A DNA stretch of 25,530 nucleotides from DASPMP01 sp035248725. Lineage in GTDB: Bacteria; Gemmatimonadota; Gemmatimonadetes; Gemmatimonadales; Gemmatimonadaceae. The translations under genes were made by a program, and so were the position numbers. Shown in pieces: positions 7,668 to 17,604 of the stretch; position 1 is the first letter of the stretch; every line of letters starts with the position of its first letter. The stretch is from contig DATFHG010000066.1 of assembly GCA_035248725.1 (NCBI GenBank), positions 1-25,530 on the forward strand, in the 5' to 3' direction. The notes under the pieces are model-generated. The model made no database searches. It saw nothing but the letters and a program-made list of their open reading frames with translations, and was not told the origin of the DNA.

Positions 7668-8875
7668 GCCGTCTCCGCGGCGGCGAGCCGCTCGAGGTAG
7701 AGGCGTTCGATGCGCCGGCGTCGCACGCGCTCGACGACGACGCGGAAGCCGTTGATCGTCTTCGATTCGCCGGCGCGCGGTACGCGACCGAACGCGTCGT
7801 ACACCAGTCCAGCGACCGTCGTGAGATCGTCGCGCTGCCAGTCCGCCGCGATCAGCTCCGACAGGTCGGCAAGCGACAAGCGGCCGGCGACCCAGAACCG
7901 GTCCGGACCGTCCTGGCGCACGGAGGCCTCTTCCTCGTCGTACTCGTCGCGGATCTCGCCGACGATCTCCTCGAGTACGTCCTCGATGGTGACGAGACCG
8001 GCAGTGCCACCGTACTCGTCGATCACGAGCGCGATGTGCGTGCGCTGTGCCTTGAAGTCGCGAAGCTGTTGATCGATGGTCTTGGTCGCCGGGATGAACG
8101 TGGCCGGCCGGATCAGCGTGCTCCAATCGTCGTGCGGTTCCACGGCGGCAATGATCGACGGCAGCAGGTCCTTGGCGTACAGAATGCCGAGCACGTTGTC
8201 GAGCGTGTCGTCGAAGACCGGGAAGCGTGCGTGCTCCGAACTGCTGACCCGATCCAGCACCTCCGACCACGGCGTGGACTTCTCGATCCCGACCACGTCG
8301 ACGCGCGGGATCATGATCTCCTGCACTTCCGTGTCGCCGAGCGAGAAGACGCCGTACAGAATTTCCTCTTCTGCGCCTGTGACGTCGGCTTCGGCCGCGA
8401 CGACCTCGCGGAACTGCTCCGCACCCTCCTCGCGCTGCGCGCGTTCCTCGTCCGCAGGCGGCAGCGCACGTTTCAGCGCACGCTCGACCGACAGCCCGAT
8501 CGCCGTCACGGGCAGAAAGATCCGGTCGACGATCGACACAAATCGCGAGATCCACGGCGTGGACGACAGCGGGTGCGTCGCGCCGCGCGTTTTTGCGGTG
8601 CCCTCCACGAGCGCGACGTGCACCAGGAGCACGGCGAGAGACACGGTCACGCCGATCAGATCCGTGGGCGCGATCTCGAAGACCGCGAGCGCGAGCGCCG
8701 TCCCCATGACGAGATGCGACAGGACACGCCCGCTCACGAGGGCGCGATGCGCGCGCTCCGGATCCGGGAACATGCCGCGCGACGCGGCCGGCGCGAGCGC
8801 GAGCAACGCGCCGTCCGCCGTCGCCAGCAGCGCCGCAACCCCGAACGACGCAAGCACGACCGCGAGCCAGACCAT
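7664..8875 (-). CDS. CNNM/CorC-family hemolysin-like protein (DUF21 + CBS pair + CorC_HlyC)
   Basis: A 403-residue protein with hydrophobic helices near 3-30, 52-68 and 72-92. A CBS pair follows: LGDTEVQEIMIPRVDVVGI (179-197), ARFPVFDDTLDNVLGILYAKDLL (216-238), and IALVIDEYGGTAGLVTIEDVLEEIVGEIRDEYDE (281-314). A C-terminal CorC_HlyC domain begins around FWVAGRLSLADLSELI and runs through TTVAGLVYDAFGRVPRAGESKTINGFRVVVERV. The membrane part is shorter and more divergent than the CBS part. Genes of this family commonly lie next to ybeY, as here (E. coli corC/ybeX follows ybeY). The ATG at 8875 shares one base with the ybeY stop (TGATG). Confidence 0.93.
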   Translation of the reverse strand: MVWLAVVLASFGVAALLATADGALLALAPAASRGMFPDPERAHRALVSGRVLSHLVMGTALALAVFEIAPTDLIGVTVSLAVLLVHVALVEGTAKTRGATHPLSSTPWISRFVSIVDRIFLPVTAIGLSVERALKRALPPADEERAQREEGAEQFREVVAAEADVTGAEEEILYGVFSLGDTEVQEIMIPRVDVVGIEKSTPWSEVLDRVSSSEHARFPVFDDTLDNVLGILYAKDLLPSIIAAVEPHDDWSTLIRPATFIPATKTIDQQLRDFKAQRTHIALVIDEYGGTAGLVTIEDVLEEIVGEIRDEYDEEEASVRQDGPDRFWVAGRLSLADLSELIAADWQRDDLTTVAGLVYDAFGRVPRAGESKTINGFRVVVERVRRRRIERLYLERLAAAETA

Positions 8876-9318
8876 CAGTGACGCGCCGAGAGACGCTGCA
8901 CCAGACGCTCCTGGCGCTGCCACATGGGCGAGCGCGTTCGCCCCTCGCTCTCGGGATGATCGTAACCGAGGACGTGCAGCGTCCCGTGCACGACCAGGCG
9001 AACGAGCTCGTCGCGGATGGCGACGCCATTGGCGCGTGCCGACTGCCGCGCCACGTCGGGTGCGATGTAGACATCGCCGACGACCGGTGCCGTACGCGAC
9101 GGGCGTCGAAAGCCGAACGAAATCACATCCGTGCTGCCGGACCGGCCGAGATGCTTTCGGTTCAGCGCACGCATGCGCGCGGTGCTGACGAACGTCACGG
9201 ACACCATCGCGTCGCGCACCTTCTCCGATCGCAACACGGTCGTCACCGCCTGGAGCACTCGCGCGCGCGGGAGCGGGAGTCGCACGCCATCCGTGGATAC
9301 GCCGACGGCGAGACTCAT
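8875..9318 (-). CDS. ybeY: YbeY endoribonuclease, 16S rRNA maturation
   Basis: A 147-residue protein ending with the family's zinc motif HGTLHVLGYDH: His111, His115 and His121 are the predicted metal ligands. The middle stretch RMRALNRKHLGRSGSTDVISFGF (49-70) is the usual YbeY core. YbeY is a single-strand-specific, metal-dependent RNase acting in 16S rRNA 3'-end maturation and ribosome quality control. Length is typical. The ATG at 9318 overlaps the preceding HD-phosphohydrolase stop (ATGA). The neighbourhood of phoH, PgpH-type HD protein, ybeY and CorC-like genes is widely conserved in bacteria and supports the call. Confidence 0.95.
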   Translation of the reverse strand: MSLAVGVSTDGVRLPLPRARVLQAVTTVLRSEKVRDAMVSVTFVSTARMRALNRKHLGRSGSTDVISFGFRRPSRTAPVVGDVYIAPDVARQSARANGVAIRDELVRLVVHGTLHVLGYDHPESEGRTRSPMWQRQERLVQRLSARH

Positions 9319-11465
9319 CGGGACGCGAATTCCGCGGTGATGCCGCCGCTCGAGCGCGGATAGTCGATGCGACTGTGGTACATGCCGTTCAGCACGCGAA
9401 CGAACTCCTCCTTCACGGTCTCCAGCTGCCGCAACGTCAGAGGCGCTTCGCGCAGCTGCCCCTGCTCGAGTCGCTGCCGCACGATATGCTCGATCACTTC
9501 GCGCACGCGGGACGGCGTCGGCTCGCTGAGCACGCGCGTCGCGGCCTCGACACCGTCGGCGAGCATCACCACCGCCGTTTCCGCGCTGCGCGGCACGGGA
9601 CCCGGGTACGCGAATTCGGCGGGATCCACGTCCACGCCGTTCTCGCGCGCCTTCCCCAGGAAGTACGCGATCTCCCCGGTGCCATGGTGCTCGGTGATGA
9701 ACGCCTTGATGATGCGTGGCAGGCGATGCGCGTCCGCGAGCGCGAGCCCCTGTCGCACGTGGTCGCGGATGATCTCCGCGCTGTCCCCCGGGCCGAGTGC
9801 GTCGTGCGGATTCCGTCCCTTGGCCTGGTTCTCGACGAAGTACTGCGGCCGTCCGAGCTTCCCGATGTCGTGGTAGTAGGCGCCGACACGCGCCAGCAGT
9901 GCGTTGGCGCCGATCGCCCGGCACGCGGCGTCCGACAGGTTCGCGATCACCATGGTGTGCGCGAACGTGCCCGGTGCCTCGAGGCTGAGCCGCTGCATCA
10001 GCGGCCGGTTGAGGTCGGACCACTCGAGCAGCGTCAGCTCCGTCTCGATGCCCGTGTACGACTCCGCGAGCGGAAGGAGCAGGAGTGCGAGGAGAATGCT
10101 CGCGAGGGCGTTGAGCGCTCCATGGCCGGCGGACGACGCGATGACGGACGCGCCCTGGTCGAGCATGAGGCCAATGGCCACGGCGGCGGCGAGGTACGCG
10201 CTGCCGGTCGCGAGCAGCCACACGTACGACTGATTCCGCCGCGTCACCGCGCGCACGCTGAGCGCGGCGACGGCGCCGCCGACGAGATTCACGAACAGCG
10301 CGTTGGTGCCGCGGAACGGCGCCTGGGCGCCGATGAGGATCGTGATGATCATCGTCACGATCATGCTGATCCGCTGATCGAAGAGCGCGCTCGCGACGAC
10401 GGCGGCCAGCGTGACGGGGATCAGCTCGGGGCGCAGCGGCCGCATGTGCGACACGAGCGCCGCCGCGATGACGATGATCGCGGTCGAGGCGGCCAGCACC
10501 ACGACCGATCGCCAATGCAGATAGACCCGTCGCCGGAAGGCCCAGAGCGCCACGCCGAGCAGTGCGATGATGATGAGGTCGAAGAGCACCGCCCCCGCTG
10601 CGCGCCGGAAGCGCGGTGTCGCGTCGCGCGGACCGGCGAGCATCTGCTGCAGCGCACGCAGCTTCTCGTGCTCTTCCTTGCCCACCACTTCGTGCGCGCC
10701 GACGATCTTCTCACCCGCGAGCACCGAGTACTTCGTGATGGGGACGGCGCGCTGCACGTCCGCCAGTCGCCGGTCGGTCTCCACCCGATCGAAGACGATC
10801 GTCGGCCGGAACAGCGCGGTGATGACCTTGAGGTAGGCCGACGTGCCCGGATCGGACGCGGGATCCGGATTGAGCAGCCGCGCGCGCGAGATGAGCTGGC
10901 CGAACGTCATGAGGCTGTCGCTCGGCACTTCGTGCTCGCGATTGCCGCGTCGAAGCACCACATCGCCGCGTACCTGATCCATCACGCCGCTGCCGACGAC
11001 GCCGCCCGACAGCCAGCGATCATAGGAGCGGCCCGCCGCCGCGAGCAGACGCGCGCGCCGCGCGGGCGACGCGAGATATGCCGCCTCGTCCACGTCGAGC
11101 GCGATCCCGTACAGTCGCGACGTTGCCTGAAGCGCCGCAATGTTCTGCGGCGCCTTGGCCGCGGTCGCGAATGCGCGATCCAGCGCCCGGAGCAGTTGCC
11201 GCGTGGTGTCGAGCGCCTCGCCGACGAAGCGGAACACCGGTTCCGTGGCGTGCATCGCGTCCTGGCGCTCGGCCTCGAGCTCCGCGCCGGTCTTCGGCAC
11301 GGTGAACGCGAACGGTGCGATGACGTTGTCGGCCGCTACGGCGCCGACTTCATAGACGGGGATCTGCGTCGCGGGCGCTTCGGGAAACAGCCCGTAGGTG
11401 AGGAGCGCGAGCCCGACGCCGAGCGCCAGACGTGGTCCATGGAGTCGCCACGTGGTTCGCGACAC
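9315..11465 (-). CDS. pgpH: 7TM-HD family membrane phosphohydrolase, PgpH/YqfF-like
   Basis: A 716-residue protein with an N-terminal anchor helix (about 12-27) and a long extracytoplasmic domain (about 30-285) containing GAVAADNVIAPFAFTVPKT. Several membrane helices follow (about 292-312, 318-338, 345-362, 366-382, 388-405, 414-436, 450-467), then a cytoplasmic HD domain. Predicted metal ligands are His503 (GTFAHTM), His532-Asp533 (YYHDIGK), His569, His593 and His594 (TEHHGTGE). Listeria PgpH of this family hydrolyses cyclic di-AMP, so a c-di-AMP phosphodiesterase role is likely but inferred. The start is a GTG (MSRTTWRLHG). It begins 4 nt after the phoH stop and overlaps the ybeY start. Confidence 0.93.
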   Translation of the reverse strand: MSRTTWRLHGPRLALGVGLALLTYGLFPEAPATQIPVYEVGAVAADNVIAPFAFTVPKTGAELEAERQDAMHATEPVFRFVGEALDTTRQLLRALDRAFATAAKAPQNIAALQATSRLYGIALDVDEAAYLASPARRARLLAAAGRSYDRWLSGGVVGSGVMDQVRGDVVLRRGNREHEVPSDSLMTFGQLISRARLLNPDPASDPGTSAYLKVITALFRPTIVFDRVETDRRLADVQRAVPITKYSVLAGEKIVGAHEVVGKEEHEKLRALQQMLAGPRDATPRFRRAAGAVLFDLIIIALLGVALWAFRRRVYLHWRSVVVLAASTAIIVIAAALVSHMRPLRPELIPVTLAAVVASALFDQRISMIVTMIITILIGAQAPFRGTNALFVNLVGGAVAALSVRAVTRRNQSYVWLLATGSAYLAAAVAIGLMLDQGASVIASSAGHGALNALASILLALLLLPLAESYTGIETELTLLEWSDLNRPLMQRLSLEAPGTFAHTMVIANLSDAACRAIGANALLARVGAYYHDIGKLGRPQYFVENQAKGRNPHDALGPGDSAEIIRDHVRQGLALADAHRLPRIIKAFITEHHGTGEIAYFLGKARENGVDVDPAEFAYPGPVPRSAETAVVMLADGVEAATRVLSEPTPSRVREVIEHIVRQRLEQGQLREAPLTLRQLETVKEEFVRVLNGMYHSRIDYPRSSGGITAEFASR

Positions 11466-11469
11466 GTGC

Positions 11470-12467
11470 TCAGGCGTGGTCTTCCGACTCGTACGCCCGG
11501 ATGATGTCGCGCACCAGCCGGTGTCGCACGACGTCGGTTTCGTTGAAGTACTGGAACGCGATGCCGTCGATGCCCGGCAGCAGGCGCTCCACCTGGATGA
11601 GCCCCGACTCGGTGTTCTTCGGCAGATCCACCTGCGTCTTGTCGCCCGTGATCACCATGCGCGAGTTCACGCCGAGGCGCGTGAGCAGCATCTTCATCTG
11701 CATGGCCGTCGCGTTCTGCGCCTCGTCCACGATGACGAAGGCGTCGCCCAGGGTACGGCCGCGCATGAACGCCAGTGGCGCGATCTCGATGGTCCGCGTC
11801 TCGAGCGCGCGCTGGATGCGCTCGAAAGGCATCATCTCGTCCAGCGCGTCGTACAGTGGCCGGAGATACGGGTCGACCTTGGCCTGCATGTCGCCCGGCA
11901 GGAAACCGAGGTTCTCGCCCGCTTCCACGGCGGGCCGCGCGAGCACGATGCGCCGCACCTTTTTCTTCGTGAGCGCGTCCACGGCGGCGGCGACGGCGAG
12001 GTACGTCTTGCCGGTGCCGGCGGGGCCGATGCCGACCACGATGTCGTTTTCGGCGATCTTCTTCAGGTATTCCGCCTGCCCCGCCGTCTTCGCCTGTATC
12101 ACCTTGCGGACGCCCGGCAGCGCGATGCGCGTGGAGCCGTCGCCGACGCTTCCGGGCTCGACGGCCTCGCGATCCTGATCGTCGCCGAGGCGCAGCACGT
12201 CGTCGGGCGTCAGGTCGTCGCCCTGGCGCGCCATCTCCACCATCCGCCGGCCGACGGCGCTGGCGCGCTGCACGAAGTCCTGCGCACCGGAGATCACGAG
12301 GGTATCGCCCCGGAGCGACACCTTCACGCCGAAGAGACGCGACAGCTCCAGCAGGTTCGCGTCGTTCACCCCCGCCAGGCTGAGCATGTCCGCCCCTTCG
12401 GTGGACACGCGCTGAGTCGCGGTGTCTTCGGTGGCGCTTCCGTTCTCCCGATTTGCTTTGCCGTCGC

Positions 12468-12471
<4 letters not shown>
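11470..12471 (-). CDS. phoH: PhoH-family ATPase (PhoH-like)
   Basis: A 333-residue P-loop ATPase. Walker A is GPAGTGKT (149-156) and Walker B is VIVDEAQN (246-253). They are joined by typical PhoH segments: ARPAVEAGENLGFLPGD, a MMPFERIQRALETRTIEIAPLAFMRGRTL region, and downstream MVITGDKTQVDLP. The N-terminal part (about 30-90) resembles a KH-like nucleic-acid-binding region, as in PhoH-like proteins. These are predicted RNA-associated ATPases, and the adjacent ybeY fits a shared RNA-processing role. The start is a TTG at 12471 forming a TTGA overlap with the aspS stop; the first about 25 residues are low-complexity and not conserved, so an alternative downstream start cannot be excluded. Confidence 0.94.
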
Positions 12472-14266
<1,795 letters not shown>

Positions 14267-14270
<4 letters not shown>

Positions 14271-14674
14271 TCAGATGTTGGTGTCAGACGGCGATGGCGG
14301 CGAGACGCGGCCCAGAGCACGGCGCCCGCCGTCGCACCGGCCGCGTCGGCGCGCCAGTCCGCGATGTCGGCGTCCCGACCGATGAAGCTCTGATGCCACT
14401 CGTCGCACGCGGCAAAGACGACCGCCGCGGCGATGCCAAGCAACAACCCGCGCCAGCGCGACGAGTCGAAAGCGATGTCGCGCGCCAGCACGAACGCGAA
14501 CACGGCGTAGATGGAGAAATGAACGACCTTGTCGTAGGGAGACAGGCCGCGCGGAACCAGGCGGCCGGGCACAGACGTCATGACGAGAATCGCCCCCGCC
14601 CATGCGAGCGAGGGAACCCATCGTCGCACCTTCAAGCGGGCTCCGGCATCAGAGCGCAGTAGTCTAATCCTCAC
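14267..14674 (-). CDS. VanZ-like family membrane protein
   Basis: About 135 residues with three to four hydrophobic helices. VanZ-family features are the segment YDKVVHFSIYAVFAFVLARDI, and CDEWHQSFIGRDADIADWRADAAGATAGAVL, where DEWHQ and the D-x2-DxxAD-like segment are conserved. VanZ relatives are small membrane proteins linked to teicoplanin resistance in enterococci, but most chromosomal homologues have no known role. GTG at 14674 is my choice; a GTG at 14629 giving MRRWVPSLAWAG would remove 15 basic residues and is nearly as plausible, since neither has a clear Shine-Dalgarno sequence. It is first in the long minus-strand train and overlaps aspS by 4 nt. Confidence 0.8.
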
Positions 14675-14698
14675 CGGAGTGCGCTGGTAGTGATTCGC

Positions 14699-14727
14699 TT
14701 GACCGGGCATGCCCGTTGCCCTAGGGT
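14699..14727 (+). promoter_or_regulatory. Sigma-70-like promoter for rlmN with embedded palindromes
   Basis: TTGACC (14699-14704) and TAGGGT (14722-14727) are separated by exactly 17 nt, giving a strong -35 and a weak -10. The spacer contains the perfect palindrome GGGCATGCCC (14705-14714), and the -10 overlaps CCCTAGGG (14719-14726). The outer TTGACC is mirrored by GGTCAA at 14725-14730. The start site would fall near 14734, about 50 nt before the rlmN GTG. The promoter is predicted by eye only. Confidence 0.5.
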
Positions 14728-14785
14728 CAAGTTCAATACCTTCTTGCAGTTCACCAGCGTCATTGAAAGTGAGTTCCGAAGCGAA

Positions 14786-15889
14786 GTGAGCCACGGTCCG
14801 TCCCCCGACAGCAGTCGCGAAAACCTGCTCGACCTCACGCCGGAAGCGGCGGAGGCGAGGCTCCGCGCCTTCTTCGAAGGCATGGGACAGGCGGGCTATC
14901 GCGCGCGGCAGGTGCTCCGCCATCTGTGGGTCGCTCCCGTCACCTCGTTCGAGGAAATGACGGCGCTCCCCAAGCACCTTCGCGACGAGCTGGCCAGGCA
15001 GTTCGAGCTGCCCCGCCTCACGGTCGCCGCGCGCCAGAAGTCGTCCGACGGCACCGAGAAATTTCTCTTCCGGCTCCGGGACGGCGAAGCCATCGAGACC
15101 GTCGCGATCCCGGAAGGCAAGCGACTGACGCTCTGCATCTCGTCACAGGCGGGATGCGCGCTGCAGTGCGCGTTCTGCGCGACGGGCGCGATGGGATTCT
15201 CGCGCAACCTCGATGTGCACGAGATCGCCTGCCAGGTGCGCGAGATGCGCCTGCTCGATCCACCCATCCCGGTCACCAACATCGTGTTCATGGGCATGGG
15301 TGAACCGCTCATGAACTGGAAGTCGGCGGAAGCGGTGCTCACCATCCTCAATGATCCCAACGGTCTCGGGATCGGCGCGCGGCATATCACCGTCTCCACT
15401 GTGGGCGTGCTTCCCGGCATCGTCGCTTTGGGGCAGCGGAAGGAGCAATTCCGGCTCGCGATCTCGATTCACGCGCCGAGCGACGACCTGCGGCGCGAGC
15501 TCATGCCGATCAACATCAAGTATCCGCTGGCCGAGGTCATCGAGGCGGCCAAGGCGTTCGATCGCCGCGTCACCTTCGAGTACGTGATGCTCGGCGGCGT
15601 GAACGACCAGGAGATTCACGCGCTGCAGCTCGCGCAGCTCGCGAAGGAATGTGGCGCGTTCGTGAACCTCATTCCGCTGCACCCCGGCGGCGCTCGCGGG
15701 TTCCGCGCCACGCCGGCGAACGAGATCATCGGATTCGAGCGCGAGCTGCGCGCGCAGGGTGTGGAAGTCGCCGTGCGGAAGAGCCGCGGGATGGACATCG
15801 CCGCGGCATGCGGACAGCTACGGGTAGAACGGCTGGGACGGCGCCCGCCACGCACGCCCAAGCAGCACGGTGACGTCCAGGTAGCGTGA
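14786..15889 (+). CDS. rlmN: Dual-specificity RNA methyltransferase RlmN (radical SAM)
   Basis: A 367-residue enzyme that methylates C2 of adenosine in 23S rRNA (A2503) and in tRNA (A37). The radical-SAM cluster motif CxxxCxxC is C124-ALQ-C128-AF-C131. The two extra catalytic cysteines are Cys117 (LCISSQAGC, seven residues before the cluster) and Cys342 (DIAAACGQL), matching E. coli Cys118 and Cys355. VFMGMGEPLMN (168-178) is the usual SAM-binding GGEP-like segment. GTG at 14786 (MSHGPSPDSS) was chosen because it follows the predicted promoter; an in-frame GTG at 14690 would lie upstream of the -35 box. The last about 24 codons overlap the convergent LytR_C gene by 72 bp. The frame is alone on this strand between two minus-strand trains. 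Confidence 0.94.
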   Translation: MSHGPSPDSSRENLLDLTPEAAEARLRAFFEGMGQAGYRARQVLRHLWVAPVTSFEEMTALPKHLRDELARQFELPRLTVAARQKSSDGTEKFLFRLRDGEAIETVAIPEGKRLTLCISSQAGCALQCAFCATGAMGFSRNLDVHEIACQVREMRLLDPPIPVTNIVFMGMGEPLMNWKSAEAVLTILNDPNGLGIGARHITVSTVGVLPGIVALGQRKEQFRLAISIHAPSDDLRRELMPINIKYPLAEVIEAAKAFDRRVTFEYVMLGGVNDQEIHALQLAQLAKECGAFVNLIPLHPGGARGFRATPANEIIGFERELRAQGVEVAVRKSRGMDIAAACGQLRVERLGRRPPRTPKQHGDVQVA

Positions 15890-16288
15890 CGAGTCGGGAC
15901 GCGACTCGACCCGCGCCCCGCCGAGTGCGATCGCGACCCGCCTGGCCCATTCCGGGTGGCCCGAGCGGTCGAGCACCAGCGTGCTGTCGCGTTGCTCCGC
16001 GGACGTGCCCACTTCGACGACATCGAGTCCGCGATCGCGCAGCTGCATCGTGGCGCGTCGCGCCAGTCCGCGAACCTGCGTCGCGTTCAGCACCTGGACG
16101 CGGATGCGCGTGTCCGCCGGCGCATTCACGTCCGGCGCGGGCGCACGTGCCTCGAGGCGCGGTGCGCGCATCGCCGAGCGCGTGGCCAGCACGCCGGCAA
16201 GTAGCAGCACGCCGACACCCAGCGCGGCAGCGCGCTTGAGCGTGCGTCGTTTCGCGGGACGCGAGGTCGCCACCGTGCGGTCAGTCAT
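15818..16288 (-). CDS. LytR_C-domain membrane-anchored protein
   Basis: A 156-residue protein with a short basic cytoplasmic N-terminus, one hydrophobic helix (about 20-37), then an Ala/Pro linker and a LytR cell-envelope C-terminal-like domain: RIRVQVLNATQVRGLARRATMQLRDRGLDVVEVG (62-95), ending TVLLGRAW. The domain is commonly found at the end of LytR-CpsA-Psr proteins or, as here, alone after a single helix; its ligand is unknown. Neighbouring YqeK-like genes are a frequent context. The ATG at 16288 overlaps the upstream stop (ATGA). The stop lies inside the 3' end of rlmN on the other strand. Confidence 0.85.
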   Translation of the reverse strand: MTDRTVATSRPAKRRTLKRAAALGVGVLLLAGVLATRSAMRAPRLEARAPAPDVNAPADTRIRVQVLNATQVRGLARRATMQLRDRGLDVVEVGTSAEQRDSTLVLDRSGHPEWARRVAIALGGARVESRPDSSRYLDVTVLLGRAWRAPSQPFYP

Positions 16289-16824
16289 TTTCTATTCCAC
16301 AGCTCGACGGTCTCCGGAAACAGCTCCCCGCCCTGACTGAGCGACCACTCGAGGCGCAACTGCAGCGCGGCGCGAAAGGTCGCGTCGAAGTCGCGCGGAA
16401 CCTGGCGCGCGAGATATGCGCGCTCGGCGACGAGGAACTTGCGGCCGGGCTCGAGAAAGTCCGCCATGTACAGCGCCCTGCCGGTACGGTCCCACGCGAC
16501 GGACCCCACGGTATGATGCCGCACCGCGTCGAGTACGTCCTGTCGCCGCTCGCCGTCCTGTTCCGCGCGAACCGCGGCGGCGGGTCCGTGCAACAGCTCG
16601 GCCGCGCGCGTTCCGTCGCCGGTGAGCGCGCGCAACATCGACTCCGGTGCATCCCGCAACGCGTCGTGCAGCGCGCCGGCCGCCAGCCAGCGCGTCGCCT
16701 CGTCGTCGGGGAGCGACATCTCGCCGGCCCACCGTCGCAACAGCTCGACGACGCGTCCGATATGCGCCCGGCGCTTGTCGGAGACGTGGGCCCACTCGGG
16801 CAGCGTGACGCTGTTGCCCTTCAC
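16285..16824 (-). CDS. HD-domain hydrolase, YqeK-like (bis(5'-nucleosyl)-tetraphosphatase candidate)
   Basis: A 179-residue HD protein. Predicted metal ligands are His21 (RRAHIGRVVELL), His53-Asp54 (AGALHDALRD), the histidines of LDAVRHHTVG, and the Asp of YMADFLEPGR, in the YqeK order. YqeK hydrolyses Ap4A symmetrically to ADP in Gram-positive bacteria; the activity here is inferred from motifs and from the adjacent LytR_C gene, which often accompanies yqeK. GTG at 16824 forms a GTGA overlap with the folK stop; the stop overlaps the next ATG. A general HD phosphohydrolase is the alternative. Confidence 0.82.
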   Translation of the reverse strand: MKGNSVTLPEWAHVSDKRRAHIGRVVELLRRWAGEMSLPDDEATRWLAAGALHDALRDAPESMLRALTGDGTRAAELLHGPAAAVRAEQDGERRQDVLDAVRHHTVGSVAWDRTGRALYMADFLEPGRKFLVAERAYLARQVPRDFDATFRAALQLRLEWSLSQGGELFPETVELWNRK

Positions 16825-17234
16825 CGCAGGTCGCCCTCGAGCGCCGCGAGCTCGCGCTGCCAGAAATCTCGCGTAGCGAGACCGGGATGCGGCACCTGGA
16901 GATCGGCATCGTTCACCTGCTGATGCGCGAGCTTGACGATGTCCAGATCGAGCGTGCGCGGTCCCCAGCGCACGGATCGCTCGCGGCCGGCGTCCTGCTC
17001 GATCTGCTGCAATGCGCGGAGCAGCGCGTGCGGGTTCATCTCGGTGTCGATCGCGATCATCTGGTTCAAGTACGCTGGCTGTCCGGGCGGGCCGAAAGGT
17101 TCGGTCTCCTCCGGCGTGGTGGCGGCGAGCACGCTGGTGCCTGGGAGACGGCTGATGGCCGCGCGCGCAACGGACAGATGCGATGCCCGATCCCCGAGAT
17201 TGGATCCCAGCGCGATGTACGCGACGTCACGCAT
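16821..17234 (-). CDS. folK: 2-amino-4-hydroxy-6-hydroxymethyldihydropteridine pyrophosphokinase
   Basis: A 137-residue HPPK, which transfers pyrophosphate from ATP to 6-hydroxymethyl-dihydropterin in folate synthesis. The start MRDVAYIALGSNLGDR is typical, and the signature RWGPRTLDLDIV (about 89-100) supplies the two Mg-binding aspartates; VPHPGLATRDF is the usual C-terminal segment. It is slightly shorter than the common about 160 residues, with a reduced loop before PHP. It overlaps the upstream folB by 8 nt and the downstream HD gene by 4 nt. Confidence 0.95.
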   Translation of the reverse strand: MRDVAYIALGSNLGDRASHLSVARAAISRLPGTSVLAATTPEETEPFGPPGQPAYLNQMIAIDTEMNPHALLRALQQIEQDAGRERSVRWGPRTLDLDIVKLAHQQVNDADLQVPHPGLATRDFWQRELAALEGDLR

Positions 17235-17589
17235 CCCGCTCGCGGGTGACCACCACCTCGGCGTACGCGAGCGGTCCCCCCAGCGTCACATGCGGCTTCC
17301 GCAGTCGCACGCGTGCGCTGCCCACTCGCTCGTGTTGCACGAACACGCGCGTGCAGATCGCGTCGGCGATCGTCTCGAGGTACCCGTGATCGCTCGCCGT
17401 GAGCGCCGCGCGAACGTCGTCGTACAGCTTGCGGTAATCGACGACGGCGTCCACCGACGACATCCAGACCGTGAGATCGATCTCCAGCGGTTGCGGGTGC
17501 TCCAGCTCGTGCGGCAGGATTCCCACGAGCGTGTGAAACTGCATCCCTCGCAGCGTGATCTCGTAACGCGCCGACGATCCGGGCTTCAC
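17227..17589 (-). CDS. folB: Dihydroneopterin aldolase
   Basis: A 120-residue FolB, which cleaves 7,8-dihydroneopterin to 6-hydroxymethyl-dihydropterin, the substrate of the next gene's product. Visible features are ITLRGMQFHTLVGILPHELEHPQPLEIDL, the DYRKLYDDVRAAL helix, and LETIADAICTRVF with the conserved Glu. It ends with the strand VRLRKPHV. The start is a GTG at 17589 preceded closely by GAGGAG; an overlapping ATG at 17591 is in another frame and runs straight into a stop. It begins 15 nt after trpA, so it is probably on the same transcript. No folP is in the window. Confidence 0.94.
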   Translation of the reverse strand: MKPGSSARYEITLRGMQFHTLVGILPHELEHPQPLEIDLTVWMSSVDAVVDYRKLYDDVRAALTASDHGYLETIADAICTRVFVQHERVGSARVRLRKPHVTLGGPLAYAEVVVTRERDA

Positions 17590-17604
17590 ATCTCCTCGGC
17601 GGAG

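Noticed and set aside
14690..14785. N-terminal extension of RlmN from the GTG at 14690
   Set aside because: It would begin before the predicted -35 box, and the added residues show no family similarity.
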